64,000 nucleotides of DNA, taken from positions 6,027,001 to 6,091,000 of the forward strand of contig NZ_CP031941.1 in assembly GCF_003443655.1 (NCBI RefSeq), in the 5' to 3' direction. Source of the stretch: Nostoc sphaeroides. Its GTDB lineage: Bacteria; Cyanobacteriota; Cyanobacteriia; Cyanobacteriales; Nostocaceae. Numbering within the stretch: position 1 is the stretch's first letter; each line of letters starts with the position of its first letter. The translations under genes and the position numbers were made by a program. Below the pieces are notes generated by a model. The model saw only the letters and a program-made list of their open reading frames with translations, did not search any database and was not told where the DNA came from. Shown here piece by piece: positions 26,584 through 35,074 of this stretch.

Positions 26584-27366
26584 ATGGTTCTACAAGTTAA
26601 CCCCATCCAAAAAGAACCAATTGTTACTTGGGAAGCACTTCCAGCCGACTTCATTTTACCAGACGATCCAGTGGAAAATATTCAACAACCTGCGATCGCT
26701 GCTGCGCTTACCGATGCTTTGGGAAGCACAGGACGCATCCAACCTCAAATGCTGATTGGCTCTAATTTTGGTCTTGTAGCCACAGTCAACAAAAAAATTG
26801 TCGTTAAAGCCCCAGACTGGTTTTATGTCCCTCAAGTGCAGCCTGTGGGAACAAATGTAGTTCGTCGCAGCTATACCCCAAATTTAGAAGGTGCTGCTGT
26901 GGCTGTAGTAATGGAATTTCTCTCAGACACAGAAGGTGGAGAACTATCAGTCCGCTCAACTCCACCCTACGGTAAACTCTATTATTACGAGAAGATTCTC
27001 CAAGTTCCAACCTACGTAACCTACGACCCTTACGAACCAAGTCTAGAACTACGATGCTTGCAAAATGGACAATATACCTTGCAGCAAGCAGACGCCAATG
27101 GACGCTTTTGGATTCCTGAATTAGAGTTATTTCTCGGAATTTGGCAAGGTGAAAGATTATGCCAAACCATGAATTGGCTGCGCTGGTGGGATACAGAAGG
27201 AAATTTGCTGTTGTGGAGCAGCGAACAAGCCCAACAAGAACGCCAACGCGCCCAACAAGAACGCCAACGTGCCCAACAAGAACGCCAACGTGCCCAACAG
27301 GAAAGCCAACGTGCTGATATATTAGCAGCTAAGTTACGTGAGCTAGGTGTTGACCCTGATGCATAG
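26584..27366 (+). CDS. Uma2 family endonuclease-like protein with coiled-coil tail
   Basis: Uma2 (DUF820) protein, a PD-(D/E)XK nuclease-fold family greatly expanded in cyanobacteria; biological role uncertain. 260 aa from the ATG at 26584, where the sequence opens MVLQVNPIQKEPIVTWEALP as homologues do; an upstream ATG at 26521 adds 21 residues. Core residues are PDW (after VVKA), the Glu of VVMEFLSD, and GKLYYYEKI (Lys), followed by VPTYVTYDPYEPSLELRCL. After the core, the Gly/Trp-rich FLGIWQGERLC...LRWWDTEGNL region leads into a repetitive AQQERQR coiled coil encoded by 21-bp repeats. Divergent from the NACHT gene with about 245 bp between them. Confidence 0.85.
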   Translation: MVLQVNPIQKEPIVTWEALPADFILPDDPVENIQQPAIAAALTDALGSTGRIQPQMLIGSNFGLVATVNKKIVVKAPDWFYVPQVQPVGTNVVRRSYTPNLEGAAVAVVMEFLSDTEGGELSVRSTPPYGKLYYYEKILQVPTYVTYDPYEPSLELRCLQNGQYTLQQADANGRFWIPELELFLGIWQGERLCQTMNWLRWWDTEGNLLLWSSEQAQQERQRAQQERQRAQQERQRAQQESQRADILAAKLRELGVDPDA

Positions 27367-27395
27367 GCGTAGGGGAGCATCCCATTTTTGTATCC

Positions 27396-27487
27396 GTCAT
27401 TGCGAACGCGAGTGCGTCTTGTAGAGAGGAGGAACGACGAAGCAATCCCAGCCTTGCGATTGCTTCGTCGTTCCTCCTCGCAATGAC
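27396..27487. repeat. GTCATTGCGA palindromic repeat
   Basis: Inverted ends GTCATTGCGA/TCGCAATGAC with an internal hairpin GAACGACGAAGCAATCCCAG...TTGCGATTGCTTCGTCGTTC. It shares its interior with the TAAGTAGTC MITE but lacks those termini. Confidence 0.75.
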
Positions 27488-27640
27488 ATATTAAATTTTA
27501 TTATTTCATCGAATAATAAAAACTGGGATGCACACTAGGCGTAGCCCGCAACTCGACTTGGCTCAGTGACCATCGTAGACATCGCATAATCTCAAGGGAT
27601 GCTGGGAATAATAATTTTGGGACATCTGCACCAAAATTCT

Positions 27641-28495
27641 ATGAAACAGCAAAAAAATCAATTCAGCCATCTTACTGCGATCGAAAGAAGTTATCTATCA
27701 TTTCCGGCACAGTTTTTATTAAATCAAAACCTTCTCCAAGGCAAAATACTAGACTTTGGTTGTGGCTTTGGTAATGATGTTAAAATATTGCGCCAAAAAG
27801 GTTTTGATATTACAGGCTATGACCCTTATTATTTTCCAGAATATCCTGATAATAAATTTGATACCATAATTTGCTTTTATGTTTTAAATGTTTTATTTCC
27901 TGAAGTGCAAGCTAATGTTCTGATGGAAATATCACATTTATTAAAACCAGGGGGTAAAGCTTATTATGCTGTAAGAAGGGATATCAAAAAAGAAGGTTTT
28001 AGAGAGCATTATGTCCATAAAAAACCAACATATCAATGTATTGTCAAACTTCCCTTTTCTTCAATTTTCTTAGATGAACATCGGCAAATATATGAATATA
28101 TTCACTATAACCATCAGCGAAATTCATCTAATTATTGTATATTTTGTAATCCTCGAAATAATCTAAAGCTATTAACTGAATCAGCAACTGCTTACGCTAT
28201 TTTTGACGGCTATCCAATAAGTAAAGGACATGTTTTAGTTGTTCCCAAACGTCATGTTAGCAATTATTTTGAATTACCATTTAAAGAGCAATCTGCTTGC
28301 TGGTTTATGGTGAACAAAGTACAAGAAATTATTAAAGCAGAATTTGAACCTGATGGCTTTAACATAGGAATGAACATCAATCGAGCCGCAGGTCAAAATA
28401 TTATGCACGCCAGTATTCATATCATCCCTCGTTACAAAGGTGATACTGTCTCTACTAAAAGTGGAATCAGGAACGTTGTTCCTAAAAAGCAATAG
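27641..28495 (+). CDS. Methyltransferase-HIT fusion protein
   Basis: Two-domain protein of about 284 aa from the ATG at 27641; a start at 27599 would add 14 residues. The N-terminal part is a class I SAM methyltransferase with motif I ILDFGCGFGNDVKIL, acidic ITGYDPYYFPEYP, FDTIICFYVLNVLF and LLKPGGKAYYAVR. The C-terminal part (from about 168) is a HIT-superfamily domain opening with CIFCNP and continuing with AIFDGYPISKGHVLVVPKRH, FNIGMNINRAAGQ and HASIHIIPRYKGD. The histidine triad HxHxH reads HASIH: the middle His, which is the nucleophile in Hint and Fhit, is Ser. The HIT part may therefore bind a nucleotide without hydrolysing it. Monocistronic; substrates unknown. Confidence 0.85.
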   Translation: MKQQKNQFSHLTAIERSYLSFPAQFLLNQNLLQGKILDFGCGFGNDVKILRQKGFDITGYDPYYFPEYPDNKFDTIICFYVLNVLFPEVQANVLMEISHLLKPGGKAYYAVRRDIKKEGFREHYVHKKPTYQCIVKLPFSSIFLDEHRQIYEYIHYNHQRNSSNYCIFCNPRNNLKLLTESATAYAIFDGYPISKGHVLVVPKRHVSNYFELPFKEQSACWFMVNKVQEIIKAEFEPDGFNIGMNINRAAGQNIMHASIHIIPRYKGDTVSTKSGIRNVVPKKQ

Positions 28496-28607
28496 TTTTT
28501 CTGTAGGAATTCAGGAGTCATAATTCTGCTGTAACTTGACGGCTTTGAAGTAATTATGAAAATTGCTGCAACATCATGACTTACTGAAAGTTATCTCATA
28601 AGGTTGA

Positions 28608-28742
28608 GGGACTTCCAAGTAAAAAAATATTCCATTGCTATTGTTCACTGTTAACCGTTGACGGTTCACGAGTTTTCAGTCAACAGTCAACAGTCAACAG
28701 TCAACGACTTTAATGTGGAATAATTTATTTTTTGGAGTTCCC
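28608..28742. repeat. GGGACTTCC MITE, copy 3
   Basis: 135 bp with GGGACTTCCAAGTAAAAAAA at the left and TTATTTTTTGGAGTTCCC at the right, flanked by TGA on both sides. It ends 12 bases from the stop codon of the split Uma2 gene. Confidence 0.88.
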
Positions 28743-29123
28743 TGAGATGATCTCTTAAGCCAGATTATCTGGATCTATTCCGAGCGCTCTTAATTGTTCT
28801 GTCAATTGTTGCACTCTTTGTTCTGCAACTTCAGCGCGTTGTGTTTCTTGTTGAGCGCGTTGTGTTTCTTGTTGAGCGCGTTGTGTTTCTTGTTGAGCGC
28901 GTTGTGTTTCTTGTTTTATTTGTTCTGCGGGCGTGAGATACCGTTGTCCTTGCTCATCATACCAATACATCCATTCTCGCGTTACGCCGCAATAATTTCC
29001 CCTTTCGCAACCAATTCCTAAGCCAATTTCTGGTAGCCAAACGGGGTTTCCCTCTTGCAATTCATACTTACCATTAACTAACTTATGTACTTCTAGATGC
29101 GGTTTGCGGCGACGACGAGACGA

Positions 29124-30543
29124 TTGACATCCTCCCCACCCTACTTCGTTGAGGGTGGGGATTCCAAAGATCGCTCTCTGGGTTTCCTCTTTCCACGAGT
29201 TGACTTGCTTGAAGGAGTTTCCTCACTCAAGTATTGGTCAGTCTCTCCAGAGGCGTTAGTTCCGACGTGACCCGCCGTACTCAATCCTTTTTCTAATATG
29301 TTCCGCGCTGCGTTCCAATCCCTGTCTTGGGTATGCCCACAATGAGGACAAACATGAGTTCTGGTTAAGAACGTCTTTTTGACAACCTCGCCACAGTTAG
29401 AGCAATTCTGACTGGTGTAGTGAGGTGGAACGGCAACCGTGACCACACCAAACACCTTACCGAAATACTCAACCCAATCACGAAACAACGACCACGAAGC
29501 ATCACTAATAGACTTAGCCAAGGGGTGATTTTTCACCATATTCCGCACCATCAAATCTTCATACGCCACAAGGTCGTTAGACCTCACCACGCACCTTGCT
29601 GTCTTAACGGCAAAGTCTTTACGCTGGCGACTTACTTTGAGGTGTTTCCGTGCAAGTTTATTTCTAAACTTAATTCTGTTTTGAGAACCTTTTTTAGTCT
29701 TAGACATCCGGCGTTGCAACCGCCTCAAAGACTTCTCACTCTTGCGAAGATGTCTAGGATTGGGGACTGTCTCTCCGTTACTATCGGTGTAGAAATGGTT
29801 CAGTCCAACATCAATACCAATAGTTTTTCCTGTTGGTTCTCGTCTTTCAACTCGCTCTTGGTCAATGCAAAATTGGCAATAATAGCCATCTGCACGACGT
29901 ACAACCCGCACCCTTTTAAACTGTTTAAGCTGGTAGAAATGCAGGTCACGAGTTCCCCAGAGTTTAAAGGTTCCTGCCTTAAATCCATCCGAGAAAGTGA
30001 TATACCTGCGGTCATCAGAAAGTTTCCATCCACAGGTTTTGTACTCAACAGAACCATGCGTTTGTTCTTTCTTAAACTTTGGAAATCCCTTTTTCCCTGG
30101 TTTACCTTTTTTGCAGTTATCAAAGAACCGAGCGATTGCAGACCACGCCCTTTCAGCACTGGCTTGTCTTGCCATTGAGTTCAGCTTGTCAACCCAAGGA
30201 AACTCAATACTGGCTGCAAGTACAGCGCAAAATTTATTTAGGTCATAGCGTCCAATGCCCTTATTGTCCATCCAGTATCTCAGGCAGCTATTACGCACAA
30301 AACGAGCAGTACGAATCGCTTCATCAAGCGCTCGATACTGCTCGTTTTGTCCTTCAAGTTTTGCCTCAAATACGATCATTTATGTCTATTCTTGCTACAT
30401 AAATAGTAGATCATGATTGTCAAAAACTCAACTACCTTCTTCCCTAATTTCGCTTACGCTCAATTTTGGTCAGAAGGTGTTTCGTTTTTGACCGCTTTAC
30501 ATCCACGAACTACGAAGCGTTGAGGCAGGGGTATTACAGCGAT
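29124..30543 (-). mobile_element. IS200/IS605-family element carrying only tnpB (IS1341-like)
   Basis: About 1420 bp, bounded by the point where the Uma2 frame breaks on each side. CAA is shared at both junctions, so the boundaries can shift by three bases. There is no inverted repeat and no target duplication, as expected for single-strand transposition. The right end carries a strong hairpin, CCCCACCCT/AGGGTGGGG (29133-29160), just past the tnpB stop. There is no tnpA, so movement would need a Y1 transposase in trans. Confidence 0.85.
29141..30379 (-). CDS. tnpB: RNA-guided TnpB nuclease of an IS200/IS605 element
   Basis: 412-aa TnpB/OrfB with an intact RuvC-like site: D190 in TIGIDVGLNHF, E274 in LVAYEDLMV and D354 in QDRDWNAARN. 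The zinc ribbon CSNCG...CPHCG (326-347) is also intact. The N-terminal half has the usual basic recognition region, including KGFPKFKKE. Known TnpB proteins use a right-end RNA (omega RNA) to cut DNA next to a TAM that matches the element's left flank, favouring element retention. The C-terminal tail TAGHVGTNASGETDQYL is common in cyanobacterial members. The frame is uninterrupted, so it is probably active or recently so. Confidence 0.93.
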   Translation of the reverse strand: MIVFEAKLEGQNEQYRALDEAIRTARFVRNSCLRYWMDNKGIGRYDLNKFCAVLAASIEFPWVDKLNSMARQASAERAWSAIARFFDNCKKGKPGKKGFPKFKKEQTHGSVEYKTCGWKLSDDRRYITFSDGFKAGTFKLWGTRDLHFYQLKQFKRVRVVRRADGYYCQFCIDQERVERREPTGKTIGIDVGLNHFYTDSNGETVPNPRHLRKSEKSLRRLQRRMSKTKKGSQNRIKFRNKLARKHLKVSRQRKDFAVKTARCVVRSNDLVAYEDLMVRNMVKNHPLAKSISDASWSLFRDWVEYFGKVFGVVTVAVPPHYTSQNCSNCGEVVKKTFLTRTHVCPHCGHTQDRDWNAARNILEKGLSTAGHVGTNASGETDQYLSEETPSSKSTRGKRKPRERSLESPPSTK

Positions 30544-30954
30544 TTGATAAATCACGTAATAAAGTACACCTAAAGCCTCATATTCATCCAATTTAGTAGT
30601 GTATTCCTTGCGATAATTTTGGGAAACTACTTCTAGCACGAAAATCGGTACAACATTTTCATCCCACAGCACATAACTGGGACGCAACTCTTCATCATAA
30701 AACCGCTCTACCCCTAAGCTCAAAAACCCATCTGGGACAATGGGCGGTTTATCGGGGTGATAATAAATACCCATATCTATGGCAAAGAGCCAATCCATGC
30801 GTTCTGACCAAAGTATCAGCAGGATCGCCTTCAGCAAGCCTGGTATCAATTCTTGTAGTTCATTATCCACAGGCGTTTCATCAGAGTCTGGTAGTTCCTC
30901 GGCTGAGGGCAAGTACCTGGGCAAGTTGTACTCTAACATGGCTGGTTTCCCCAA

Positions 30955-31732
30955 AACTCAAAGGATATTTCACTCTATTTGGCTCACCAGAATTATAGCG
31001 ATTTCTTCTCTAGCGATGTCACTAGTAGTCTGTCTCATTGCTTACAAGGCGTGAACAAGTTCGTAGTCAGGACTTTAGTCCTGGTTTTTTAAGCACGCTT
31101 TGTGCTTACTACAAACTCTCAAAATAGCTTGACAAATTAGGAGTTTACTACTGCATATTAAGCACTCTACTGACACTAATTAGCAGCTTTTAACTACTAG
31201 ACAATCTTAAATCTGTCGCAATCATGAGCAAGAAAATTTATTTGATGCCTAAATTCTAACTGTCACAATCCGATTATCTTGATGATGCAATTTTTTGCTT
31301 TGACTAAGGGATACCACTTGTGGTATTGAGAAACAGCCAAGATTCGACAGATATAATAGTTACTGGCTTGTTTATTGGTTGTGCAGAGCTAAAATTGCAG
31401 CCTAGCCAAGAATGCAGGCGTTTCTACCCCACCAAGCAAGTTACTTAATCTGATAAAATTTTGGTAACTCTTAACTATTAATAAATATATTAGGTGCTTA
31501 GTGCTATTAATGCTTTATATTTAGCGACAGGGTGGTGCAAACAACCACTCATGTTCAAATACTTAGGAGGTAGTACCCACTGGGAGCAACTCACGCTTCG
31601 ATACCATCAGCATATAGTGTAAGTTAAGGTTAAGTCGATATTCAAACGAATAATTTTTGCCAAATTGCGACAGATAAAGACTAAACTAAAAAGTCTTGTG
31701 CAGCAAAACCTGTAGCTTTAAATGAAATAATC
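30955..31732. other. Intergenic region upstream of serA
   Basis: Contains a 56-bp palindromic repeat (31059-31114) and otherwise AT-rich sequence that should carry the serA promoter. AGGAGG near 31565 is not followed by a usable start codon. No gene seen. Confidence 0.55.
31059..31114. repeat. GTAGTCAGGACTTTAGTCCT repeat, copy 1
   Basis: Two adjoining hairpins (AGGACTTTAGTCCT and AAGCACGCTTTGTGCTT) between TCGTAGTC and TACTACAA. An inverted copy is at 50714-50770. Confidence 0.75.
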
Positions 31733-33313
31733 ATGTCTAAGGTTCTTGTCTCAGATTCTATTGACCAAGCTGGAATTGACATTCTTTCGCAAGTTGCTAC
31801 CGTTGATGTCAAACTAGGTCTAAAACCAGCAGAACTGATCGAAATTATTGGTGAGTATGACGCGCTGATGATTCGCTCTAGTACGCGCGTCACCCAAGAA
31901 ATCATTGAAGCCGGCACTCAGCTAAAAATCATCGGTCGTGCTGGTGTGGGTGTGGATAATGTGGATGTTCCCGCAGCCACCCGCCGGGGAATTGTAGTAG
32001 TCAATTCTCCAGAGGGAAACACAATTGCCGCCGCCGAACATGCGTTAGCGATGATTTTGGCTTTGTCTCGCCACATTCCCGATGCTAACGCTTCGGTGAA
32101 ACGCGGGGCGTGGGATCGCAATAGCTTTGTCGGCGCGGAAGTCTACAAAAAAACTCTCGGCGTTGTCGGGTTGGGTAAAATTGGCTCCCATGTTGCGGCT
32201 GTAGCTAAGACAATGGGGATGAAACTTTTAGCTTATGACCCTTTTATTTCTACAGACCGAGCCGAACAACTTGGCTGTCAGTTAGTTGAGCTAGATTTAC
32301 TCTTCCAGCAAGCAGATTATATCACTCTACACATCCCGAAAACCCCAGAAACCACCCACTTAATCAATGCCACAACCCTGGCAAAGATGAAACCGACAGC
32401 CCGGATTATCAACTGCGCTCGTGGTGGGATCATTGATGAAGTAGCTTTAGCAGCAGCTCTGAAAGCTGGTAAGATTGGGGGCGCAGCTTTGGATGTGTTC
32501 GAGTCAGAACCATTGGGTGAATCGGAATTGCGATCGCTAGGCAAAGAAGTTATCCTCACCCCCCACTTGGGAGCCTCTACCGCAGAAGCTCAAGTGAATG
32601 TGGCTATTGATGTTGCTGAACAAATTCGGGATGTCCTTTTAGGACTACCAGCGCGTTCAGCCGTCAACATTCCCGGACTCGGCCCCGATGTGTTGGAAGA
32701 ACTCAAACCCTACATGCAACTAGCAGAAACTCTAGGTAATCTAGTAGGACAGCTAGCTGGCGGACGGGTGGAAGTACTCAATATTCGACTCCAAGGGGAA
32801 CTCGCAACCAACAAAAGTCAGCCTTTGGTAGTCGCTGCCCTCAAAGGTTTACTTTACCAAGCTTTGCGAGAACGGGTAAATTACGTAAATGCCAGCATAG
32901 AAGCTAAAGAACGCGGAATTAGGGTGATTGAAACCCGCGATGCTTCCATTCGAGACTATGCCGGAACGCTTCATCTAGAAGCCACGGGTACTTTAGGGAC
33001 TCATTCTGTCACCGGCGCTTTGTTGGGTGAACGGGAAATCCATTTAACTGATGTTGACGGTTTCCCGATTAACGTCCCACCCAGCAAATATATGCTGTTT
33101 ACCCTGCACCGCGATATGCCGGGGATTATCGGCAAACTCGGTTCCCTACTCGGCAGTTTTAATGTGAATATTGCCAGTATGCAAGTAGGTCGTAAAATCG
33201 TCCGTGGTGATGCCGTAATGGCTCTGAGTATAGATGACCCATTACCAGAGGGCATTTTGGAGGAGATTATAAAAGTCCCTGGTATTCGGGACGCGTATAC
33301 AGTAACACTATGA
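31733..33313 (+). CDS. serA: D-3-phosphoglycerate dehydrogenase
   Basis: First step of phosphoserine synthesis: oxidises 3-phosphoglycerate to 3-phosphohydroxypyruvate with NAD; cytosolic. 526 aa, the long SerA form. The substrate domain begins MSKVLVSDSIDQAG; the NAD domain has GVVGLGKIGSHVA (about 141-153) with the acidic residue in LAYDPF. Active-site residues lie in NCARGGIIDE (Arg), VFESEPLGES (Glu) and LTPHLGAST (His). An intervening ASB domain follows from about 320. A C-terminal ACT domain (about 450-526, FTLHRDMPGIIGKLGSLLGS) usually mediates serine feedback. The ATG at 31733 is a typical start. prmA follows after a spacer of AACTCCT tandem repeats. Confidence 0.96.
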   Translation: MSKVLVSDSIDQAGIDILSQVATVDVKLGLKPAELIEIIGEYDALMIRSSTRVTQEIIEAGTQLKIIGRAGVGVDNVDVPAATRRGIVVVNSPEGNTIAAAEHALAMILALSRHIPDANASVKRGAWDRNSFVGAEVYKKTLGVVGLGKIGSHVAAVAKTMGMKLLAYDPFISTDRAEQLGCQLVELDLLFQQADYITLHIPKTPETTHLINATTLAKMKPTARIINCARGGIIDEVALAAALKAGKIGGAALDVFESEPLGESELRSLGKEVILTPHLGASTAEAQVNVAIDVAEQIRDVLLGLPARSAVNIPGLGPDVLEELKPYMQLAETLGNLVGQLAGGRVEVLNIRLQGELATNKSQPLVVAALKGLLYQALRERVNYVNASIEAKERGIRVIETRDASIRDYAGTLHLEATGTLGTHSVTGALLGEREIHLTDVDGFPINVPPSKYMLFTLHRDMPGIIGKLGSLLGSFNVNIASMQVGRKIVRGDAVMALSIDDPLPEGILEEIIKVPGIRDAYTVTL

Positions 33314-33456
33314 GTGCTGAGTGAAAAAAGTTAGGAGTACAGACGCGAAAAATCTTTGTCTGTACAAGAGTTAGGAGTTAGAAGTTAAACAGGAGAACTC
33401 CTAACTCCTAACTCCTAACTCCTAACTCATAACTCTGTTAAACTCAGCACTCAAAA

Positions 33457-34377
33457 ATGGCAAACACCTGGTGGGAACTACAGATTTTATGTGAGCCAGA
33501 CCTAGAAGATTCGATCTTTTGGCGACTGGAAGATTTTGGCTGTCGGGGGACAGCTAGTGAAAACAAAGGAAATTCATCTTTAGTCAGGGCTTATTTATCG
33601 ACAATTCAAACGCAGCTGCTAGATTTGGCAGCGCTATCGCTGTGGCTGCGTCAAGATGCTCTCTGTGTAGGAGTTTCATCTCCCTCTCTGCAATGGCAAT
33701 TAATTGATGAAGAAGATTGGGCGACTAGCTGGAAACAATATTGGCATCCGCAGGAAATAGGCGATCGCTTCTTAATCAACCCCGCGTGGCTACCATTACC
33801 AGAAACAACGGAACGGTTAGTGATTCGTCTTGACCCTGGTGTAGCATTTGGTACGGGCAACCATGCCACCACTCAGCTATGTTTGGAATCCCTGGAAATG
33901 CGGCTGAGTGGAGTTTCTCAGTCGTTTGTGGGTGCTAGTGGCAAACATGAACATCTGGTAATTGCGGATATTGGCTGTGGTTCTGGTATCCTTTCAATTG
34001 GGGCGCTGCTACTGGGAGCAGAGAAAGTCTATGCAGTAGATAATGACCCTTTGGCGGTGCAATCAACTATCAGCAATGGTGCGCTCAACGACATTAGTCC
34101 AGAACGTTTACTACCTGCACTGGGAAGTGTAGACGTTTTGACAAAACTAGTTGAGAAACCAGTAGATGGTATCGTTTGCAATATTTTGGCTCATGTAATT
34201 ATTGAATTAATTCCCGAAATGAGTGCGATCGCTAAACCTGAGACTTGGGCAATTTTCAGTGGTATTTTACTAGAACAATCTAAAGGTGTTGCTGATGCCT
34301 TAGAACAAAATGGTTGGGTGGTTGCTACCTTGTGGAAACGAAAAGAATGGTGTTGCTTGAATGTACGGCGTTCTTAA
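33457..34377 (+). CDS. prmA: Ribosomal protein L11 methyltransferase
   Basis: Methylates L11 lysines and the N-terminal amine with SAM; cytosolic. 306 aa. The N-terminal recognition domain begins [20 protein letters not shown] and includes [18 protein letters not shown], the typical PrmA linker. The catalytic domain has [19 protein letters not shown], motif [31 protein letters not shown], and [16 protein letters not shown] (the N-I-L substrate loop). The C-terminus is [10 protein letters not shown]. All the signature segments are present. It lies about 140 bp after serA in the same orientation, but heptamer repeats in the gap make a functional link doubtful. Confidence 0.95.
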   Translation: MANTWWELQILCEPDLEDSIFWRLEDFGCRGTASENKGNSSLVRAYLSTIQTQLLDLAALSLWLRQDALCVGVSSPSLQWQLIDEEDWATSWKQYWHPQEIGDRFLINPAWLPLPETTERLVIRLDPGVAFGTGNHATTQLCLESLEMRLSGVSQSFVGASGKHEHLVIADIGCGSGILSIGALLLGAEKVYAVDNDPLAVQSTISNGALNDISPERLLPALGSVDVLTKLVEKPVDGIVCNILAHVIIELIPEMSAIAKPETWAIFSGILLEQSKGVADALEQNGWVVATLWKRKEWCCLNVRRS

Positions 34378-34637
34378 CTCAGTAGGATTACTCACACTTT
34401 TGTAAGAGTCAAAGTATCGTGCTAACCGACATCCCGCCCTGCACTGAAGTGCAAGGCTGATAGCCGAAGTCCACTAAGCGTGGACTAAAATTATATGCTC
34501 AGTCCGCTTTAGGGGACTTTAGCTATAAGCCTTGGAATTTATTCGGAGGCGGGATAATAACGAAGCAAGGTATAGAAGTATAAAAAAGTTATACAGGGTT
34601 TAAAACCTAAAGTTTCAGTTACCCTGAAGTTATAGCG

Positions 34638-34870
34638 CAATACAGTTCAGTTAAGGGACTTCCAAGTAAAAAAATATTCCATTGCTATTGTTCACTGTTG
34701 ACCGTTGACGGTTCACGAGTTTTCAGTCAACTGTCAACTGTCAACGACTTGAATGTGGAATAATTTATTTTTTGGAGTTCCCTAAGGATTTGTGGTACTG
34801 ATTTTAAACCTGTAGAGACGCGAAATTTCGCGTCTTTACCAAGATTTTTGGGCTTAACTGAACGGTATTG
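34638..34870. repeat. CAATAC MITE interrupted by a GGGACTTCC MITE
   Basis: Ends CAATACAGTTCAGTTAAG and CTTAACTGAACGGTATTG, with GAGACGCGAAATTTCGCGTC inside. Flanked by AGTTATAGCG (34628-34637 and 34871-34880). Removing the inserted MITE and one TAA leaves exactly 102 bp, the size of the intact copies. Confidence 0.92.
34655..34782. repeat. GGGACTTCC MITE, copy 4
   Basis: 128 bp flanked by TAA. It sits inside the CAATAC MITE, so it arrived later. Confidence 0.92.
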
Positions 34871-34880
34871 AGTTATAGCG

Positions 34881-34992
34881 CAATACCGTTCAGTTAAGAC
34901 TAAAACTTTGCGATCAAAGTCAATTTTTTAACGAACCGCCAAGGCGCAGAGGACACAGAGAGAAAAAAGAAATGCTTAACTGAACGGTATTG
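34881..34992. repeat. CAATAC MITE variant with unrelated interior
   Basis: Ends CAATACCGTTCAGTTAAG and CTTAACTGAACGGTATTG. The interior is different and includes ACCGCCAAGGCGCAGAGGAC. It is bounded by the same AGTTATAGCG (34871-34880 and 34993-35002), so the two elements share a target. Confidence 0.88.
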
Positions 34993-35010
34993 AGTTATAG
35001 CGGACTAAAA

Positions 35011-35038
35011 AACCCCACCCCTAAGACAGGGCGGGGTT
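35011..35038 (-). terminator. Rho-independent terminator for the DpdE-like gene
   Basis: Read on the reverse strand: AACCCCGCCC, a short loop, then GGGTGGGGTT followed by TTTTAG. It lies 37 bp after the stop codon. Confidence 0.75.
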
Positions 35039-35074
35039 GTTACAATGACTAAGGCTATTTAATCGCACATAATA

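Larger units (their letters stand above)
28755..30954 (-). pseudogene. Uma2 family gene split by an IS200/IS605 insertion
   Basis: One reading frame in two pieces. The 5-prime piece (30954 down to 30544, about 137 codons) starts MGKPAMLEYNLPRYLPSAEE and holds the nuclease core: VPDGFLSLG, FVLEVVSQNY, KLDEYEALGVLYYVIYQ. The 3-prime piece (29123 down to 28755) resumes with SSRRRRKPHLEVHKLVNGKY, then the WLPEIGLGIGC region and a QQETQRA coiled coil. The two join in frame as YYVIYQ-SSRRRRK if the element at 29124-30543 is removed, giving about 260 codons, the normal length. As it stands, the 5-prime piece reads 27 codons into the element and stops at 30460 as a 164-aa product that keeps the PD-E-K residues. 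Confidence 0.88.
34378..35074. other. Intergenic region with tandem and nested MITEs
   Basis: Contains a hairpin-rich repeat fragment (about 34435-34550, AGTCCACTAAGCGTGGACTA), two CAATAC MITEs in tandem (34638-34870 with an inserted GGGACTTCC MITE, and 34881-34992), and a terminator for the reverse gene that follows. No gene. Confidence 0.8.

Noticed and set aside
29420-30178. 252-codon forward frame antisense to tnpB
   Set aside because: Shadow of the TnpB frame. Its translation shows no domain, while the reverse strand has the complete RuvC and zinc motifs.
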